Assembly (NCBI GenBank): GCA_049999725.1
Contig: JBNGIS010008751.1
Coordinates: 1 to 29,405, forward strand
From: Haplomitrium mnioides
Taxonomy: Eukaryota > Marchantiophyta > Haplomitriopsida > Calobryales
Length of the DNA stretch: 29,405 nt
Direction: 5' to 3'
The notes below the pieces were generated by a model. That model saw only the letters and a list, made by a program, of their open reading frames with translations, did not search any database and was not told where the DNA came from. Shown here one piece after another: positions 19,201 through 29,174 of this stretch; the stretch's first letter is position 1; the number at the start of each line of letters is the position of its first letter. Both the position numbers and the translations under genes were made by a program.

Positions 19201-21668
19201 TAATTTGTGCCCTCTAACTGATGATGTCTTCGTTATGAATAGTAGTTTCAAATATTCGAATAGACACTTGAGCATTCTCAAGGTTTGAACATGGCTCTCA
19301 AGTGGCATCATGAAGTGGATATCCCTTCCACAAAATTTTATATTGAACTTGAGGATGTCACCTACACTTGAAGACTCATTTAGCTAAAATACAATCCACC
19401 TCATATTCTCTATAGGTAGAGGAGGAACTTGAACATGGTTTGGAAGAGAAGGGCTATAAACAAAAGGCTTAAGTTTAGATGCATGGAAAACATTATGAAT
19501 CTTCATATGAAGAGGAAGAACAAGTTTGTATGCAACAGAAGAAATATCTTGAGAAATTGAAAAATGACCAATCCAAGCTGGAGATAACTTACAAACTTAA
19601 GTAGCTTAAGACAAAGAAAGATCATGAGTAGAAAGTATAACTTTGTCACCTAAACTATAAGAGAAATCATGACGATCTTTATTGGGAATTTGTTTTTGCT
19701 GATTTTGAGCAATAAGAAGATAAATTTGCAATATTGCCAAAAGTATTGCCAAGAGGAAGATAAATAAGACAAAAAGGTGGAAAGACTTGGAACATTGGAA
19801 GAAGAAGAAAGCAAACCATCGAGAACAAAATTATGTTGACTTGAATTGAGAAAAAAAAAAGAGAAAAATCAGTACTTGCTTGTTTGGAGTTGTTGTATGC
19901 AAACTCCACAACCGGTAAGAAACTTTCCCAATCTATGTGATGAACATTGATAAACCCTCAAAGCATATCCTTCACAGTGCAATTTGAGCATTGAGTTTGC
20001 CCATCTATTTGAGGATAATTAGCTGTAGATATAGATAGTTTGGTACCCAAAAGCATGAACACTTCTCGCCAAAACTTCCCAATGAATCATGGATCTCTAT
20101 CAAATATGAACACCTTCGGCATTTCATGATAATAAAAAATTGTATCAAAGTAAATATGTGGAGCATCCACCGTATACATTGTCAAATATGTTTGCTTAGC
20201 TTATCTACAAACACCACAATAGCAATAAACCTATGAGGCGTAGTTGGAAGTAAAGTAACAAGATCCAAACTTACATGTTTCCAATGAGTAGTAGGAATTG
20301 GTAGTGGTTGAAGAAGGCCAACTAGTTTTTGATTTGAAACCTTGTTTTGCTGATAACTTTCACAAGAATGAACACAAGTCATGAACATCTCAAACTAGGT
20401 TTGATCACCACTAAGTTCATTGAAGCAACTCTATAGTCTTGTCTACCCCAAGATGCCCAGAGATTGGAATGTCACCCACTTCTTGTAAACGGGCTATTCG
20501 AAGTGCATCATCTTATGGAACATATATTTGATGGCCTTGATAGAGAATACCATCCCAAATAGAAAATGTATGATACTCACTATCTTTGACTACCAAATGT
20601 GCTCTAACAACATTAAAGAAGGCATCTTCTTGTAACTTTTGTCGAAAACCCTCACTGGTTGCTTCATCAATGTGTAATATACTAATATTTGCAACCTCCA
20701 ACATATTAAATTAATGATCTAGTCTCCATGAAAATGCATTAAGAGTGGTGTGGAACCTTCTTGACTTGTACTCCAACTTGATATCAAAGAGTTGTGGTTG
20801 ATCTTCCTATTGATAATGACTACTTGTCATATTTTCCAAATGAACTAATTGGAGCAAAGGCTTGTGATCAGTACTTGCTTTCCAAACAGATAGTATCTCC
20901 AAATCTTGGTAGCATAAACCATCATCAAGTGCTCTCTATCTCTTGCATAATAATTTCTCTCTGCCACATTTAGTTGATCTGACATAAAGGCAAACGGATG
21001 AAGTCCATGCTCAAACACTTGTTGTAACATGACCCCAATAGCAAAATTAGAGGCATCAAAATCAACTATACAACTTGACTTTAGGTCATACGGTTGTAGA
21101 GTTGGACAAGCCAACACCGCATCCTTGAGTTGTTGAAATGCCTCTTGCTCTTTGGTTATCTATTGAAACTTTGCCACCTTACCTAGTAGATCTGTAAGTG
21201 GTGTAGCAATATGAGCATAGAAATGGATGAATCTTTGATAAGAACTTGCTAACCCATTGAAAGCTCAAACATCCTTTGCATCTTTTAGTGTTGGTCGATC
21301 TGCAATACCCTTAATTTTCTCTTCCTCCTTGATGCCATCCGCAAACACTTTATACCCTAGATAAGTCACCTCTTGCTTCCAAAACTCCTACCTAGACTTA
21401 TTGCAATAAAACTTCCAATTGCATAGTCTTTGTAATACTTCCTTGAGATGAGCACAATGCTCAACTTCATTTTTACTAAGGATAAGAATATCGTCCAAAA
21501 AGACCAAGACTAACTTATCCAATAACCCATCAAAAACTTGATGCATTTAATCCATGAATGTCGTCAGAGCATTAGTAAGACCAAATGTAAGAACCTTCCA
21601 ATCAAAATGCCCAAACCTTGTGCGAAACGTTGTCATTGGTACTTTACTTGGCTTGATAGAAATTTGTC
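19201..21668 (-). pseudogene. Chromovirus pol remnant (RT to chromodomain)
   Basis: On the - strand RT is entered within the segment that precedes FGLTNAP in the other copies. The catalytic box FLDD is intact near 21490. RNase H follows (DFDASNFAIG near 21050; stops near 20860-20700), then the integrase HHCC region (near 20340-20460; one conserved His region decayed), the second integrase Asp (FDRDP near 20100) and Gln in place of the catalytic Glu (19991-19993). The frame resumes at 19909-19679 (VEFAYNNSKQAS-like) and reaches a chromodomain near 19210-19400. Unlike the two complete elements, the chromodomain keeps Trp at the position equivalent to their third shared TGA. Many stops are present. 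Confidence 0.88.
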
Positions 21669-21669
21669 T

Positions 21670-22284
21670 AAGTTCTCAATTTGATACTCAACATATAGAG
21701 AAAGATGCTCTTGTAGAACATATACTTTTTACACATCAAGCAATCTATGATGGAGGATCTAGGCCACGAGAAGTGATTGTTTTAAATAATACCTAATATA
21801 GACACAAATTTGGCAACCTACATGAAGTGAAAGCTAGAATGTTTATTCATGTTGTTGCATCACTCGATCCAAAGAGCATACCGTTTTGGATTGCCAAAGT
21901 TCTCAAAGTTTTGTCATTTAATGAGGTAGATCCTCCCAACCCAAAATGAGTACATGTTCAATGGTTTTCTTATGAGGTTGAAGATCTATTTTCTGGACAA
22001 TACTTTCTAAAAAAACAGCATTAACAAAAGGGAAACGCGAATCCAAGTTACATATTGATGTAACACAAATCACAATTTTGTCTTTTGATTTTATTCTCAC
22101 TCAAAAAAACCAATTGAGAAAAGCCACTCTAGCCACTATTAAATCAAGCCTATTTGAGAACAAAAGACAAAAAGCAATCAATCCTAAGGTGTTTGAAAGA
22201 AAATCAATCAATGTTATTAACATTGAAACATGTCGTGTTAATCTTGATGAATCTTCTAAAGTTGAAGTAAATCTCTATAGCTAG
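21670..22284 (+). pseudogene. Unidentified pseudogene (WIAKVLKV / VHVQWF motifs)
   Basis: Coding-like sequence begins right after the truncated chromovirus. The first frame reads HILFTHQAIYDGGSRPR, a stop at 21792, then FGNLHEVKARMFIH, SIPFWIAKVLKV and, after another stop near 21947, VHVQWFSYEVEDLFSGQY. A frameshift near 22010-22020 moves it to a second frame, open to a TAG at 22282-22284 and containing DVTQITILSFDFIL and a Lys/Asn-rich tail. The pattern F-W-(I/V)-(A/G)-K-V ... V-x-V-x-W-(F/Y) resembles BAH or chromo-barrel chromatin-reader domains, but this is resemblance only and I do not recognise the family. Dispersed repeat copy B starts at its stop codon. Confidence 0.5.
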
Positions 22285-22972
22285 TGCTTTTTTTATTCTA
22301 AACTATAACTCCTTTGTATATATGATTCTATGAATTAAAAAAGATTTTCAATTGTTGTAGCCTTCTAAAATATGCCTACTTAAACCTTTTTTCTCATGGA
22401 TTTTCAACTACAAAAGCAAGCTTCTTTCTTGCTTGAACTTGAAAATATAGCTCTAAAATCCATGCAATGTTTCATCTTTTTGTTTAGCCTACAATTCCAA
22501 ACTCATTTCTTTGACCTCTAGTCTACTTGGACATTTCCCTCATGTTTTCTTTTCTTTTCCAAAAAAATAAGTTTTAAAGAGCACTAACTCTATGCGCACA
22601 TAGAGTTTGTACAACCAAACTTATTTCGAAAGAACTTATTTTAGCGTATATTTCAATTTTGGGCTTTAGAATGTAGTCAATGATAAAGCTTGTTGTAAAA
22701 ACATACTTCATTTTTTATACTTTTTATTGATTTTGAGATTTCCAATCTTTTCAAAAAAAAACTAAGAATATTGTTTGATTTTGCGTCATGAAATTGATTC
22801 TAGCTCTATCATGCTTGTTAAAATGGCAAAAAATGAAGCTTAAAAACTCATGTAGTTTTTGTTTTTAAAAAATTACCTTATTTTCTTTAATTTGTGAGGT
22901 CAAAAAATAGTTTTTTCTTTTAAGAAAAAAGTTCTTGTTTTGAGTAGCTTGTTTATGGTTCAAAGTAGCACT
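22283..22972 (+). repeat. Unclassified dispersed repeat, copy B (about 690 bp)
   Basis: This matches copy A (571-1266) end to end in the same orientation. It carries a hairpin-like CTCTATGCGCACATAGAG at about 22589-22606, where copy A has a decayed GTGTACGTGCGCCTC. The right end is GGTTCAAAGTAGC, as in copy A. It follows the stop codon of the unidentified pseudogene directly. Confidence 0.75.
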
Positions 22973-22984
22973 TGTTCTTCTTAG

Positions 22985-23330
22985 TATATGTACTTTAATG
23001 CAAAAGTATGCCATCTTCTAAGTACTCAAATTGAAAGCCTAAATAATAAGTGGTGTAGCCAATATTCTTCATGTCAAAATTTTTTGTGAGCACTGTAATA
23101 ACATGCTCAAGTAAAGATTTATAACTAAAAAGATAAATGTCAGCAACATATATGGAAAAAATTTTAAATTCATTATTGGCATGTTTAATAAATAAACATG
23201 GCACAATGTCTTCATGGTGAAAACCTATAGCTAGTGACTCTTCTTGGAATCTCTGATATTATATTTTTCCACTTTGGTTAAGTTCATATATAGACCGCAT
23301 GATCTGAACTGCATATCCATCCTTGGCCAC
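22985..23330 (-). pseudogene. Copia reverse-transcriptase fragment
   Basis: On the - strand the order is YAVQIMRSIYELNQSG, a stop, YQRFQEESLAIGFH, VPCLFIKHANN, the catalytic box, then YYLGFQFEYLEDGILLH. This is the palm and thumb of Ty1/Copia RT. The catalytic YVDD reads YVAD at about 23137-23148, so one metal-binding Asp is lost. The remainder of the element is absent. The cut lies beside dispersed repeat copy B. Confidence 0.88.
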
Positions 23331-23691
23331 ATGCATGGATTGATGCAAAAGAGGGGCTAAAAGCCTACTCATTGAATTAATCTGCATCGTAAGGGCTATA
23401 GGTCAATCACTCCATTGGGCCTCATAGTCGTATGGTGTGTGGAACTAGATGTATCGCTTTGAGGTTTCTCCTTGGAGACATGCTCCTCCCAAATATAATA
23501 GATATTCTTGGCAATTAGCTCTACTGTTCTCTCATATAAATGAAGATATCCAATATGCTACAAAAATATGTTGTCACTAGATCCATCTCAAGTATCATGA
23601 GCTCATGTCCTAGGGAAAAACCAACTAGGTACCGGTAAGTGATAACATCTATAATTAGACCATATGTGAGATTAGAGTCTCTCTACGGAAT
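23331..23691. other. Spacer without recognisable gene
   Basis: Neither strand gives a coding frame I recognise. The left part could extend the Copia RT fragment in decayed form. No tandem repeat is visible. Confidence 0.5.
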
Positions 23692-23804
23692 TGTAATGAT
23701 CACTAACTTTAGTAAGCAACAACTAAAAAAATAACAACAACTACATCTAGAAAGCCATTACTAAGTTAGAGTATCAAAACGCGAGTGCTATTATAGAGAA
23801 AGTG

Positions 23805-23990
23805 ACACGTGGCAAGAGGAGAGAAAGTCAACAAATTAAAGTGAAAGTAATGGCACTTTAGAAGAGTATAAGAACACATGGCAAGCGGAGGATTAATGCA
23901 AATAGAAGGTTCTAAGATAAGGACACATGGCAAAAGAAGAACTAAAGAGAAATGGAAGGTTCTAAAGATAAGGACACATGGTAGAAGGAG
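23805..23990. repeat. About 50-bp tandem repeat with ACACATGG anchor
   Basis: ACACATGG or ACACGTGG anchors lie at 23805, 23874, 23923 and 23974. The last three steps are about 49-51 bp and include GAAGGTTCTAA(A)GATAAGG. ACACGTGGC at 23805 is like a plant G-box/ABRE core. Lying upstream of a TATA box in the same LTR (29030), the repeats may act as U3 promoter elements. Confidence 0.75.
23986..23990. repeat. Target-site duplication AGGAG (left)
   Basis: AGGAG borders the LTR at 23991 and recurs at 28905-28909. Confidence 0.9.
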
Positions 23991-24380
23991 TGTAATAATA
24001 CAAACATAAGGTTGTGTTATTTATAAGAAAATAAAGAGGAGTGAAGGAAGTGGTAGTGAGTCACTTTTAGGGTTAAGATTTGATTACTTGTCTTTGAAGT
24101 CACTTTTGGTAGAGAGTCACCTTTAGGGCTGAAATTAGAAGTGACTTGTAAGTGAAGAAAGAGGAAGGACACTCTCTTCTCCTGTATAAATAGAAGGGCT
24201 TCTTAGCCCCACTCCTCATTCTGGAGTTCCTCTCGAATCACTTGAGTTCTTTGGTTGCTTGGCTTTTGCTTGCACTCTTGGTCTTAGCTTAGACCTTGAG
24301 TTGCTTTTGGCTGAAGAACTCTTTTAGAGTTCACCATGAGTTGTTACTCATTTGGATTTGGTCTATGAGATTCTTTTACA
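23991..24380 (+). repeat. 5' LTR of the 23991-28904 chromovirus
   Basis: 390 bp, TGTAATAATAC to TTCTTTTACA. A TATA box TATAAATA lies at 24185-24192. Confidence 0.95.
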
Positions 24381-24390
24381 TTGGAGCTAT
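24381..24390 (+). other. Deleted primer binding site
   Basis: The sequence after the LTR reads TTGGAGCTATGG. The inverted copy has TTGGTATCAGAGCTACGG, so six bases (TATCAG) from the middle of the site are missing. Pairing with initiator Met tRNA would be lost. Confidence 0.9.
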
Positions 24391-24413
24391 GGTTCTTTTT
24401 TGGTGTGAGCTAC

Positions 24414-27400
24414 ATGGAGAGTCAAGAGAAGGTGATTCAAGCAATGGAACAACAACTTGAACATCTTTATTGCCTTTTGAAAGTGGGAATTAAAGAAAGA
24501 GCAATGTTTTGAGAAGAAGAGAATTATAGGCGATTTCTAACGCCAAAAGCATATGATGGAAAGGTGACTTGTGGTGCTTGTGAGAACTTTATTTTTGATT
24601 GTGAACAATATTTTGAAACTACAAACATTAGAGAGGATAGTCGACGAATTCTATTTGCGGCAAGCCAATTAAAAGGAGTTGCAAAGACTTGATGGAGATA
24701 TCAAGTAGAACAAGCACAATGTGGATTTGTTGCTGCTATTGTTTCTTAGTATGAGTTCAAAGAAGGAGTAATTTCAAGATTTAGGGTTGTAAATGCTTTA
24801 AAAGTAGCAAGGGATCGATTGGTCGAATCGAAGCAACTTGGTACAGTAAGAAGTTATGTGACACATTTTCAAGATACAATTATGCAAATTCTTGATATAA
24901 GAGAGGAAGAGGCACTAGACCGCTTTGTTTGGGGATTGAAGCCTCACACAAGAATAGAAGTTACTATGAGAGAGCCTACTCAATTAGAAGAAACAATGCG
25001 TATGGCAGAGCGGCATGACTCATTACTCACGGCTTCAGAAGTTAGATCTCGTCCTCAACCATTCGGACAGCTTTCTCAAAACCTTGCGAGCTCTAATGGA
25101 ATTAAAATTTCGACAAGAATTCAAGGTACCTTGTTCCATCTTGATGGTATGATTGAGGAGCACTCTTGTAGAATGTTGGTCGATAGTAGGAGTTCTAAAA
25201 CTTTTATGTCACTATGTTTTGCTAAGATAATCAAAGCAAAATATAGGCCTATCAAAGGAAGTGTTGTGACTATGGCTGATGGCCAAAAGCATGACGTATT
25301 TTTCTCTCAAAAGCCATTCCTTCTAAGGATTGGAAAAGAGTATACAGAATCTATGCAATTTGTTATTGCACTTGTACAATATGCCATCATTTTAGGATTG
25401 CCTTGGCTTGAAGAAAGGTTCGCTCAATTTGATTAGAGAAAACGACAAATTCAAGTTACCTTACAAGGTAAGAAATTTCTTTTAGGGTGTTCGACACCAT
25501 TAGCGAAGAAGTCTAAATCGATTCAACATGTTAATTCAATGGAGCAAGAGTTGCTTGTCTTTACTGTTTAGATTAAGCCTATCATTGACTTGAGTAAGGA
25601 GGGGGGAAAAGGTGTGCATACCTTAATGATAGATGATATTTTGAAAGAGTTTGTGGATGTGTTTCCAGAGGATTTGCCAAAGGGGTTACCAAACGATCGA
25701 TGAATTCCTTTTCCGATTGAGTTGATACTGGGAAGCACTTCGCATAATTGACCTATATATCAGCTATCACTACAAGAATTAGAGGAGCTTTGAAAGACAT
25801 TGACGGATCTTCTTGAGAAGGATTTCATTCAACATAGTACTTCTCTTAAGGGAGCTCCGATATTCTTTGTGCCAAAGAAAGATGGTGGCTTTCGTCTTTG
25901 TACAGATTATCGAGGATTGAACAATCAAACAGTGAAGAATGCCTATCCTCTACCTCGTATTAATCATTTGTTGGATCAATTGAGTGGTGCACGATTCTTT
26001 TCTAAGTTGGATCTTCGAAGTGGCTATTGGCAAATTCCAATCAAGCCAAGTGATGTACCAAAGACAGTTTTTCGTATAAGGTATCGCCATTTTGAGTGGA
26101 AAGTTCTTACATTTGGTCTTACTAATGCTCCGGCGATATTCGTAGATCAAATGCATCGAGTTTTGGATGGGTTATTGGATAAGTCATTGTTGGTATTTTT
26201 GGACGATATCTTTATCTTTAGTAAAATTGAAGTTGAGCATCACGCTTATCTCAAGGAGGTACTACAACGACTACGCAATTGGAAGTTTTATTGCAAGAAG
26301 TCTAAGTGTGAGTTTTGGAAGCAAGAGGTGACTTATCTAGGGCATAAAGTCTCTGCGAATGGCATCAAGATGGAGGAAGAGAAAATTAAGGCTATTGCAG
26401 AGTGGCCAACACCGAATGATGCAAAGGATGTTCGAGATTTTAATGGATTAGCAAGCTTTTATCAAAGATTCAATTATTACTATGCTCATATTGCTGCACC
26501 GCTTACGGATTTACTAGGGAAGGATGCAAAGTTCAAATGGACGACTAAGAAGCAAGTGGCATTTCAATAACTCAAGGATGCGGTGATATCTCGTCCAATT
26601 CTTCAACTATATGATCCAAATAGGCATTGTATAGTTGATTTTGATGCTTCTAATTTTGCTATTGGAGCGGTTTTACAGCAAGAGTTTGAGGATGGACTTC
26701 ATCCAATTGCCTTCATGTCACACTGATTGAATGCAGCGGAGAGAAATTATTCTACAAGAGATCGAGAGCAATTAGCAATGGTTTATGCTACCAAAGTATG
26801 GAGACACTATCTTTTGGGCAAACCTGTACTTATGCGCACAGACCACAAGCCATTGCTTCAAGCCATCCACTTGGAAAATATAACAAACCGTCATCATCGA
26901 TGAGAAAATCCGCTACAACTCTTTGATTTCAAGTTAGAGTACAAGCCGAGAAGGTTCTACACTATTCCTGATGCATTGTCTTGAAGACCGGATCATCGAA
27001 TAAATACACTAAAGATAGCAAATGCTAGCATATTACATCTTGATGAAGCAACCAGTGATGGCTTTCGACAAAAGTTACAAGAAGACGCCTTCTTTACTCT
27101 TGTTAGAGCACGTTTAGTGGTCCAAGATAGTGAGTATCATAGCTTTTCCATTCGAGATGGTATTCTCTATCAATGCCATCAAATATATGTTCCACAAGAT
27201 GATGCACTTAGAGTGGCACGTTTACAAGAAGCACATGATATTCCAATTTCTATGCATCTTGGAGTAGATAAGACTATGGAGTTGCTTCAGCGGACTTGGT
27301 GGTGGCCAAACCTAACTCGAGATGTTCGTGGCTTTGTTCGTTCTTGTGAAAGTTGTCAACGAAACAAGGCTTCAAATCAAAAACCAGTTGGTCTTCTACA

Positions 27401-28519
27401 ACCATTATTGATTCCTACTGCTAGGTGGGAACATGTAAGTTTGGATCTTATCAGTTCGCTTCCAACCACGCCTTGTAGGTATACGGCTATTGTGGTGTTT
27501 GTGGATAAGCTAAGCAAGCAAATTCATCTAGCACCGACAATGGATGCTCCACAATTGGCAAAGATTTATTTTGATACAGTTTTCCGATATCATAGAATGC
27601 CAAAGGTACTTATATCTTATAGAGATCCACGATTCACTAGGAAGTTATTCACACTTTTGGGTACCAAACTATCTATGTCTACGATATATCATCCTCAAAT
27701 AGTTGGGCAAACTGAACGGGCAAATCACACTGTGGAAGATATGCTTCGAGCATTTATCAATGTTCATCATACGGATTGGGATAGTTTTTTACCGACTGTG
27801 GAGTTTGCATACAACAACTCCAAACAAGCAAGTACTGGCTTTTCTCTTTTCTTTCTTAATTTCGGTCAACATCCTCTTGTTCCCGATAGTTTGCTTTCTC
27901 CTTTGTCTTCCAATGTTCCCAGCCTTTCTACCTTTTGTCTCGTTTATCTTCCTCGTTGTAAGATGCCAGAAACCATCTTGTTATTGCTCAAAATTGGCAA
28001 AAACAATATGTCGATAAACATCATCGTGATTGTTCTTATGTTGTAGATGACCAAGTTATGTTATCCACTCATAATCTTCCCTTGTCTTTAGAAACTCAAA
28101 TTTGTAAGTTATACGCTGCTTGGATTGGTCCTTTCTTTATTTCTCGAGTTATTTCTCTCGTTGCTTATAAACTTGATGTTCCTCTTCATATGAAGATTCA
28201 TCTTGTGTTCCGTATGTCTAAACTTAAGCCTTTTGTTCCTAGTCCATCTTCTTTTCCAAATCGTGTTCAACTTCCTCCTCCGGTCATTGTTCTTAATGAT
28301 CATGAAGAATTTGAAGTAGACCGCATTTTGGCGAAAAGAGTTATCAAGTGAGGGCGGCATCCACAAGTTCAATACAAGGTTTTGTGAAAAGGCTATCCAC
28401 TTCATGATGCTACTTGGGAACCTTCTTCAAATCTTGAGAATGCTCAAGAAGCTATTAAATTTTTTGAAAGTTGCGGCAATGACGAGGACGTCATCGATTT
28501 GGAGACAGGGATTATGTAA
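24414..28519 (+). pseudogene. Chromovirus gag-pol, inactivated (23991-28904 element)
   Basis: A single frame from MESQEKVIQ at 24414 holds gag (about 24414-25080), protease, RT, RNase H and integrase. Gag has stops near 24510, 24693 and 24748. No CCHC knuckle is seen. The protease box reads LVDSRSS near 25183-25203 (Gly of DSG lost). RT (about 25800-26400) has an intact FLDD (26196-26207) and FGLTNAP. RNase H follows (DFDASNFAIGAV, TDHKPL) with several stops. The integrase finger lies at 27230-27370. The second catalytic Asp is Tyr (27618-27620), four codons are missing after it, and Glu remains at 27714-27716. The frame shifts near 27930. The chromodomain frame (about 28290-28519) has TGA stops at 28349 and 28385 and would end at a TAA inside the 3' LTR. 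Confidence 0.93.
28500..28514 (+). promoter_or_regulatory. Polypurine tract overlapping the pol end
   Basis: TGGAGACAGGGATTA lies directly before the LTR start TGTAATAG. The same bases encode the last pol residues (LETGIM), so plus-strand priming sequence and protein end overlap. Confidence 0.75.
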
Positions 28520-28904
28520 TAGTACAAGCATAAGGTTGTGCTATTTATAAGAAAATAGAGAGGAGTGAAGGAAGTGGTAGTGAGTCACTTTTAGGGTTAA
28601 GATTTGATTACTTGTCTTTGAAGTCACTTTTGGTAGAGAGTCACCTTTAGGGCTGAAATTAGAAGTGACTTGTAAGTAAAGAAAGAGGAAGGACACTCTC
28701 TTCTCTTGTATAAATAGAAGGGTTTCTTAGCCCCACTTCTCATTCTGGAGTTCCTCTTGAATCACTTGGGTTCTTTGGTTGCTTGGCTTTTGCTTGCACT
28801 CTTGGTCTTAGCTTAGACCTTGAGTTGCTTTTGGTTGAAGAACTCTATTAGAGTTCACCATGAGTTCTTACTCATTTGGATTTGGTATATGAGATTCTTT
28901 TACA
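28515..28904 (+). repeat. 3' LTR of the 23991-28904 chromovirus
   Basis: 390 bp, TGTAATAGTAC to TTCTTTTACA, with a TATA box at 28709-28716. It is followed by AGGAG. Confidence 0.95.
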
Positions 28905-28909
28905 AGGAG
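28905..28909. repeat. Target-site duplication AGGAG (right)
   Basis: Identical to 23986-23990. Confidence 0.9.
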
Positions 28910-29161
28910 AATAAAAGTAAAGGGTGGTCCAATCAATGAGAGAGGAAAAAAGGTGATCCAGTTAGAATATGATGGAATAGGAACCAATGGGGTTTTGCCA
29001 CCTATGTAAGCAAAGTGCTTTTCACTTAGTATATAAAGAAGGGAGAGGGCCTTGTTGGGCATCTCTTACCTTGTGGGTTCTTGAAGTTCTTTATGCGCTA
29101 CTCTTGTTTGTGTTGTGTTTGTGCTAATTTTTGGTGTGTAGTGTATGTGTATAGTGTTACA
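28910..29161 (+). repeat. 5' LTR of a further element, right part
   Basis: This continues the LTR interrupted at 23990. It contains a TATA box and ends GTGTTACA, one base before a perfect primer binding site. The body of the element lies beyond the window. Confidence 0.8.
29030..29037 (+). promoter_or_regulatory. TATA box of the interrupted LTR
   Basis: TATATAAA lies about 125 bp before the LTR end, a usual place for LTR promoters. The 4.9-kb chromovirus now separates it from the upstream U3 repeats. Confidence 0.7.
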
Positions 29162-29162
29162 A

Positions 29163-29174
29163 TGGTATCAGAGC
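29163..29174 (+). other. Primer binding site (initiator Met tRNA)
   Basis: TGGTATCAGAGC, a perfect match to the usual plant LTR-element primer site, one base after the LTR end. It shows that a + strand element continues to the right. Confidence 0.93.

Larger units (their letters stand above)
18396..21668 (-). mobile_element. Old rearranged chromovirus remnants
   Basis: The + strand order is an LTR (18396-18810), 97 bp of pol end (18811-18907), a second LTR lacking its left part (18908-19200), then pol from chromodomain back into RT (19201-21668), where homology stops. Gag, protease, the RT N-terminus and the 5' LTR are missing. Two LTRs, each followed by chromodomain-end sequence, imply two insertions joined by deletion, or unequal recombination between copies. 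Substitutions relative to the complete elements are numerous, so these are older. Confidence 0.85.
23692..23990 (+). repeat. 5' LTR of a further element, left part (U3)
   Basis: Inferred start TGTAATGATCAC, which pairs with GTGTTACA at the LTR end (29161) as an inverted terminal repeat. The LTR is cut at 23990 by the inserted chromovirus and resumes at 28910. Together the parts make about 550 bp. The start is inferred from terminal sequence only. Confidence 0.6.
23991..28904 (+). mobile_element. Complete Ty3/Gypsy chromovirus (Reina-like), + orientation
   Basis: 4914 bp with 390-bp LTRs and a 5-bp target duplication (AGGAG). It is the same family as the 11665-16596 element, in inverted orientation. 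The LTRs differ at about 14 of 390 positions by eye, so it is the older of the two complete insertions. It entered another element's LTR. The primer site is deleted and gag-pol has many stops, so it cannot move on its own. Confidence 0.93.

Noticed and set aside
21554-21796. 80-residue + strand frame across 21669
   Set aside because: Its first half is antisense to chromovirus RT. Only the part after 21670 belongs to the unidentified pseudogene.
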